Source of the DNA: Bacillota bacterium
GTDB taxonomy: Bacteria > Bacillota > Clostridia > Acetivibrionales > DSM-1351
Assembly: GCA_023417285.1 (NCBI GenBank)
Contig: JAEZFR010000452.1
Coordinates: forward strand, 1-7,061
Direction of reading: 5' to 3'
DNA length: 7,061 bases
Shown: in pieces, positions 6,092-7,061 of the stretch
Numbering within the stretch: position 1 is the first letter of the stretch
Layout: every line of letters starts with the position of its first letter
Translations under genes and position numbers: made by a program
Notes under the pieces: generated by a model
Told to the model about the DNA's origin: nothing
What the model saw: the letters and a program-made list of their open reading frames with translations, nothing else
The model's database searches: none

Positions 6092-6220
6092 AAAGGTGAA
6101 CGAATAAAATTATAACCATAACTACAATTATTTTCGAACACATTGGACATACAAAGAGATTAGAGCGGTTAAGGCTTTCTACCCTAACCACTCTAATCTC
6201 TTTGTTATACGTTCACCGTT
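6092..6220. mobile_element. MITE-like element with terminal inverted repeats and central hairpin
   Basis: The outer ends are inverted copies: GGTGAACGAATAA at 6095-6107 matches the complement of 6205-6217 at 12 of 13 positions, and two of three further pairs outward also match. The trinucleotide ACT lies directly outside both ends (6089-6091 and 6221-6223), as a short target duplication would. Inside is the strong hairpin at 6151-6205. No gene is contained. The length of about 129 bp, the absence of coding capacity and the intergenic position fit a miniature inverted-repeat element; a structured RNA is the alternative. The parent transposase is not identified. Confidence 0.42.
6151..6205. repeat. 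24-bp inverted repeat (long hairpin)
   Basis: Arms 6151-6174 and 6182-6205 pair over 24 positions with two mismatches around a seven-base loop; the outer 15 pairs (ACAAAGAGATTAGAG) are perfect. No T-run follows on either strand, so it is not a standard terminator. It sits asymmetrically within the inverted repeats at 6092-6220. Confidence 0.9.
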
Positions 6221-6234
6221 ACTGTAAAACCGCC

Positions 6235-6277
6235 AATAAAAAGTCCGAAAACCCCTTGATATTAAAGGTTTTCGGAC
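6235..6277 (-). terminator. intrinsic terminator
   Basis: GTCCGAAAACC (6243-6253) and GGTTTTCGGAC (6267-6277) form a perfect 11-bp stem with a 13-base loop. On the minus strand it is followed at once by TTTTTATT. It lies about 130 bases beyond the stop of the ABC-F gene and can end that transcript or a shorter one started at 6325. Confidence 0.85.
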
Positions 6278-6326
6278 AAATTGTGGTGGAGGACAATAAG
6301 TAATATCCGACCCTCGTGTTCCGATT
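6235..6326 (-). ncRNA. candidate small RNA between a promoter and a terminator
   Basis: A minus-strand promoter (TTGACT/TAAAAT, 6332-6361) is followed within about 90 bases by a strong minus-strand terminator (6235-6277), with no open reading frame between. A transcript would start near 6325 and end in the T-run at about 6237. It would carry UCCUCC (6288-6293), complementary to a Shine-Dalgarno core, in a stretch with no obvious pairing before the terminator stem. Size and layout suit a trans-acting small RNA. Alternatively, the terminator belongs to the ABC-F gene and the promoter resemblance is chance. Confidence 0.3.
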
Positions 6327-6331
6327 TGAAC

Positions 6332-6361
6332 ATTTTAGTGGAGACGAACCTTACCAGTCAA
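6332..6361 (-). promoter_or_regulatory. minus-strand promoter TTGACT - 18 bp - TAAAAT
   Basis: Read on the minus strand, TTGACT (6361-6356) and TAAAAT (6337-6332) are 18 bases apart. The site is downstream of the ABC-F stop and points towards the terminator at 6235-6277, then the TspO-like gene about 370 bases away. Confidence 0.4.
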
Positions 6362-6409
6362 AGATAACAACGGATATCAGCTAATATAGACACAGTACTA
6401 AGAAAATTT

Positions 6410-7061
6410 TTATTTACTTAACCACATCCCAATCATTTTTTCTAATTTCCTATCAAGGTTTTCCTTTTCACAATAGAGTTTATTTAACTCATCATGGCTG
6501 AGATTGGGCATATACATGCGAGTATCGATTTCTTTAATCTCAGCCTCTAATAGTTTTATTTCACTTTCAAGCCTTGTTATGTCTATCTCGCCTTTAAATT
6601 CTTTTGTACTAATCTTATCACAAACTTTTATTACTTTTTTTGCCTCTTGGTACTGTCCTTCTTGAACAAGCCTATCATTTTTCTTATTCTTATAGTTATC
6701 GTAATCGCCTGGATAACTTACAAACTTACATTCTTCTATAGCAACTACTCGGTTACACATTCTATTAATAAAATATCTATCATGTGATATAAATAATATA
6801 GAACCTTTAAAATCTTCTAGCGCTTCCTCCAGAGTTTCAATCGAGTCTATGTCAAGATGATTAGTAGGCTCGTCCAGTATCAGCAGATTAGTTTCTTCAA
6901 ATAATAACATACACAATTTTAGTCTAACCCTTTCACCCCCAGATAAGTCTTTAATCTTTTTATATGGCTCTTTACCGTAAAACATAAATCTAGCAAGATA
7001 TTCCCTAGCTTTTCCCTCCAGTATGTATTTGTCTTCTCTAAAACAGTCGATAATCCTGTCC
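6410..7061 (-). CDS. ABC-F family ATPase, C-terminal part (start beyond window)
   Basis: The frame is open from the right edge to the TAA at 6410, giving the last 216 residues. It contains most of the second ATPase domain: the signature LSGGER (6929-6946), Walker B LLILDEPTNHLD with catalytic Asp-Glu at 6869-6874, and the switch histidine of ISHDRYF (6782-6784). The Walker A and the first domain lie outside the window. The EPTNHLD motif and absence of membrane segments place it in the ABC-F group, which acts on the ribosome. The tail after about 6690 is charged and helical (RLESEIKLLEAEIKEID), the usual C-terminal coiled coil. Some members confer resistance to ribosome-targeting antibiotics (Vga, Lsa, Msr types), others are housekeeping; the visible part lacks the inter-domain linker that best separates them. 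An internal ATG at 6985 is not a start, because conserved sequence (EGKAREYLARF) continues upstream in frame. Confidence 0.92.
   Translation of the reverse strand, partial: DRIIDCFREDKYILEGKAREYLARFMFYGKEPYKKIKDLSGGERVRLKLCMLLFEETNLLILDEPTNHLDIDSIETLEEALEDFKGSILFISHDRYFINRMCNRVVAIEECKFVSYPGDYDNYKNKKNDRLVQEGQYQEAKKVIKVCDKISTKEFKGEIDITRLESEIKLLEAEIKEIDTRMYMPNLSHDELNKLYCEKENLDRKLEKMIGMWLSK

Noticed and set aside
6151..6205. The 24-bp hairpin as an intrinsic terminator.
   Set aside because: No T-run follows on either strand; the true minus-strand terminator is at 6235-6277.
6285..6375. Possible tRNA on the minus strand: CCTCCACCA-like 3' end and a GTTCAAATC resembling a T-loop.
   Set aside because: The bases around GTTCAAATC do not form a T-stem, and no matching 5' acceptor or anticodon arm is found at the expected distance.

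Overview
The window looks like accessory DNA from a low-GC, Gram-positive organism, most likely a clostridial Firmicute. The evidence is AT-rich sequence, strong GGAGG-type Shine-Dalgarno sites 6-7 bases before most starts, sigma-A-type promoters, and gene families common in Clostridia (HKD nuclease-helicase, HTH-Fic, GIY-YIG/DUF4357, ABC-F). I cannot name a genus. Window-scale bias also points to transfer: hand counts of 60-base samples give about 30% GC in the helicase, 38% in the GIY-YIG gene and 45% in the fic gene, so these neighbours need not share a history.

Layout. Bases 1-2390 (minus strand) hold a two-gene, translationally coupled operon: a small MutT-like Nudix hydrolase followed, with an ATGA overlap, by a large protein joining an N-terminal HKD (phospholipase D-type) nuclease domain to a superfamily 2 helicase. 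The helicase gene runs off the left edge after 663 codons. Bases 2391-2581 are a divergent promoter region. Bases 2582-3499 (plus) encode a Fic AMP-transferase with an N-terminal helix-turn-helix. Its promoter has a perfect 14-bp palindrome filling most of the -35/-10 spacer, which suggests autoregulation. Bases 3670-4569 (plus) encode a GIY-YIG nuclease-like protein with a C-terminal DUF4357-like region and its own promoter. Together these four genes read as a small defence or genome-conflict island.

Bases 4570-5495 contain no intact gene. They hold a bidirectional terminator, a broken coiled-coil gene with two inactivating changes, two unrecognised open stretches that may be gene relics, a hairpin, and a run of six 9-10-base tandem repeats. 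This looks like decayed, possibly phage- or element-derived, DNA.

Bases 5496-5957 (minus) encode a small five-helix membrane protein of the TspO/MBR type. Bases 5958-6409 are non-coding but structured: a MITE-like element of about 129 bp with terminal inverted repeats around a 24-bp hairpin, then a minus-strand promoter and a strong terminator about 90 bases apart, which could define a small RNA with a UCCUCC motif. Bases 6410-7061 (minus) are the C-terminal part of an ABC-F ribosome-associated ATPase that continues past the right edge.

Most interesting: the Nudix plus HKD-nuclease-helicase pair, and the self-contained Fic regulatory circuit divergent from it. All functional statements come from motif reading by eye; no database search was done.
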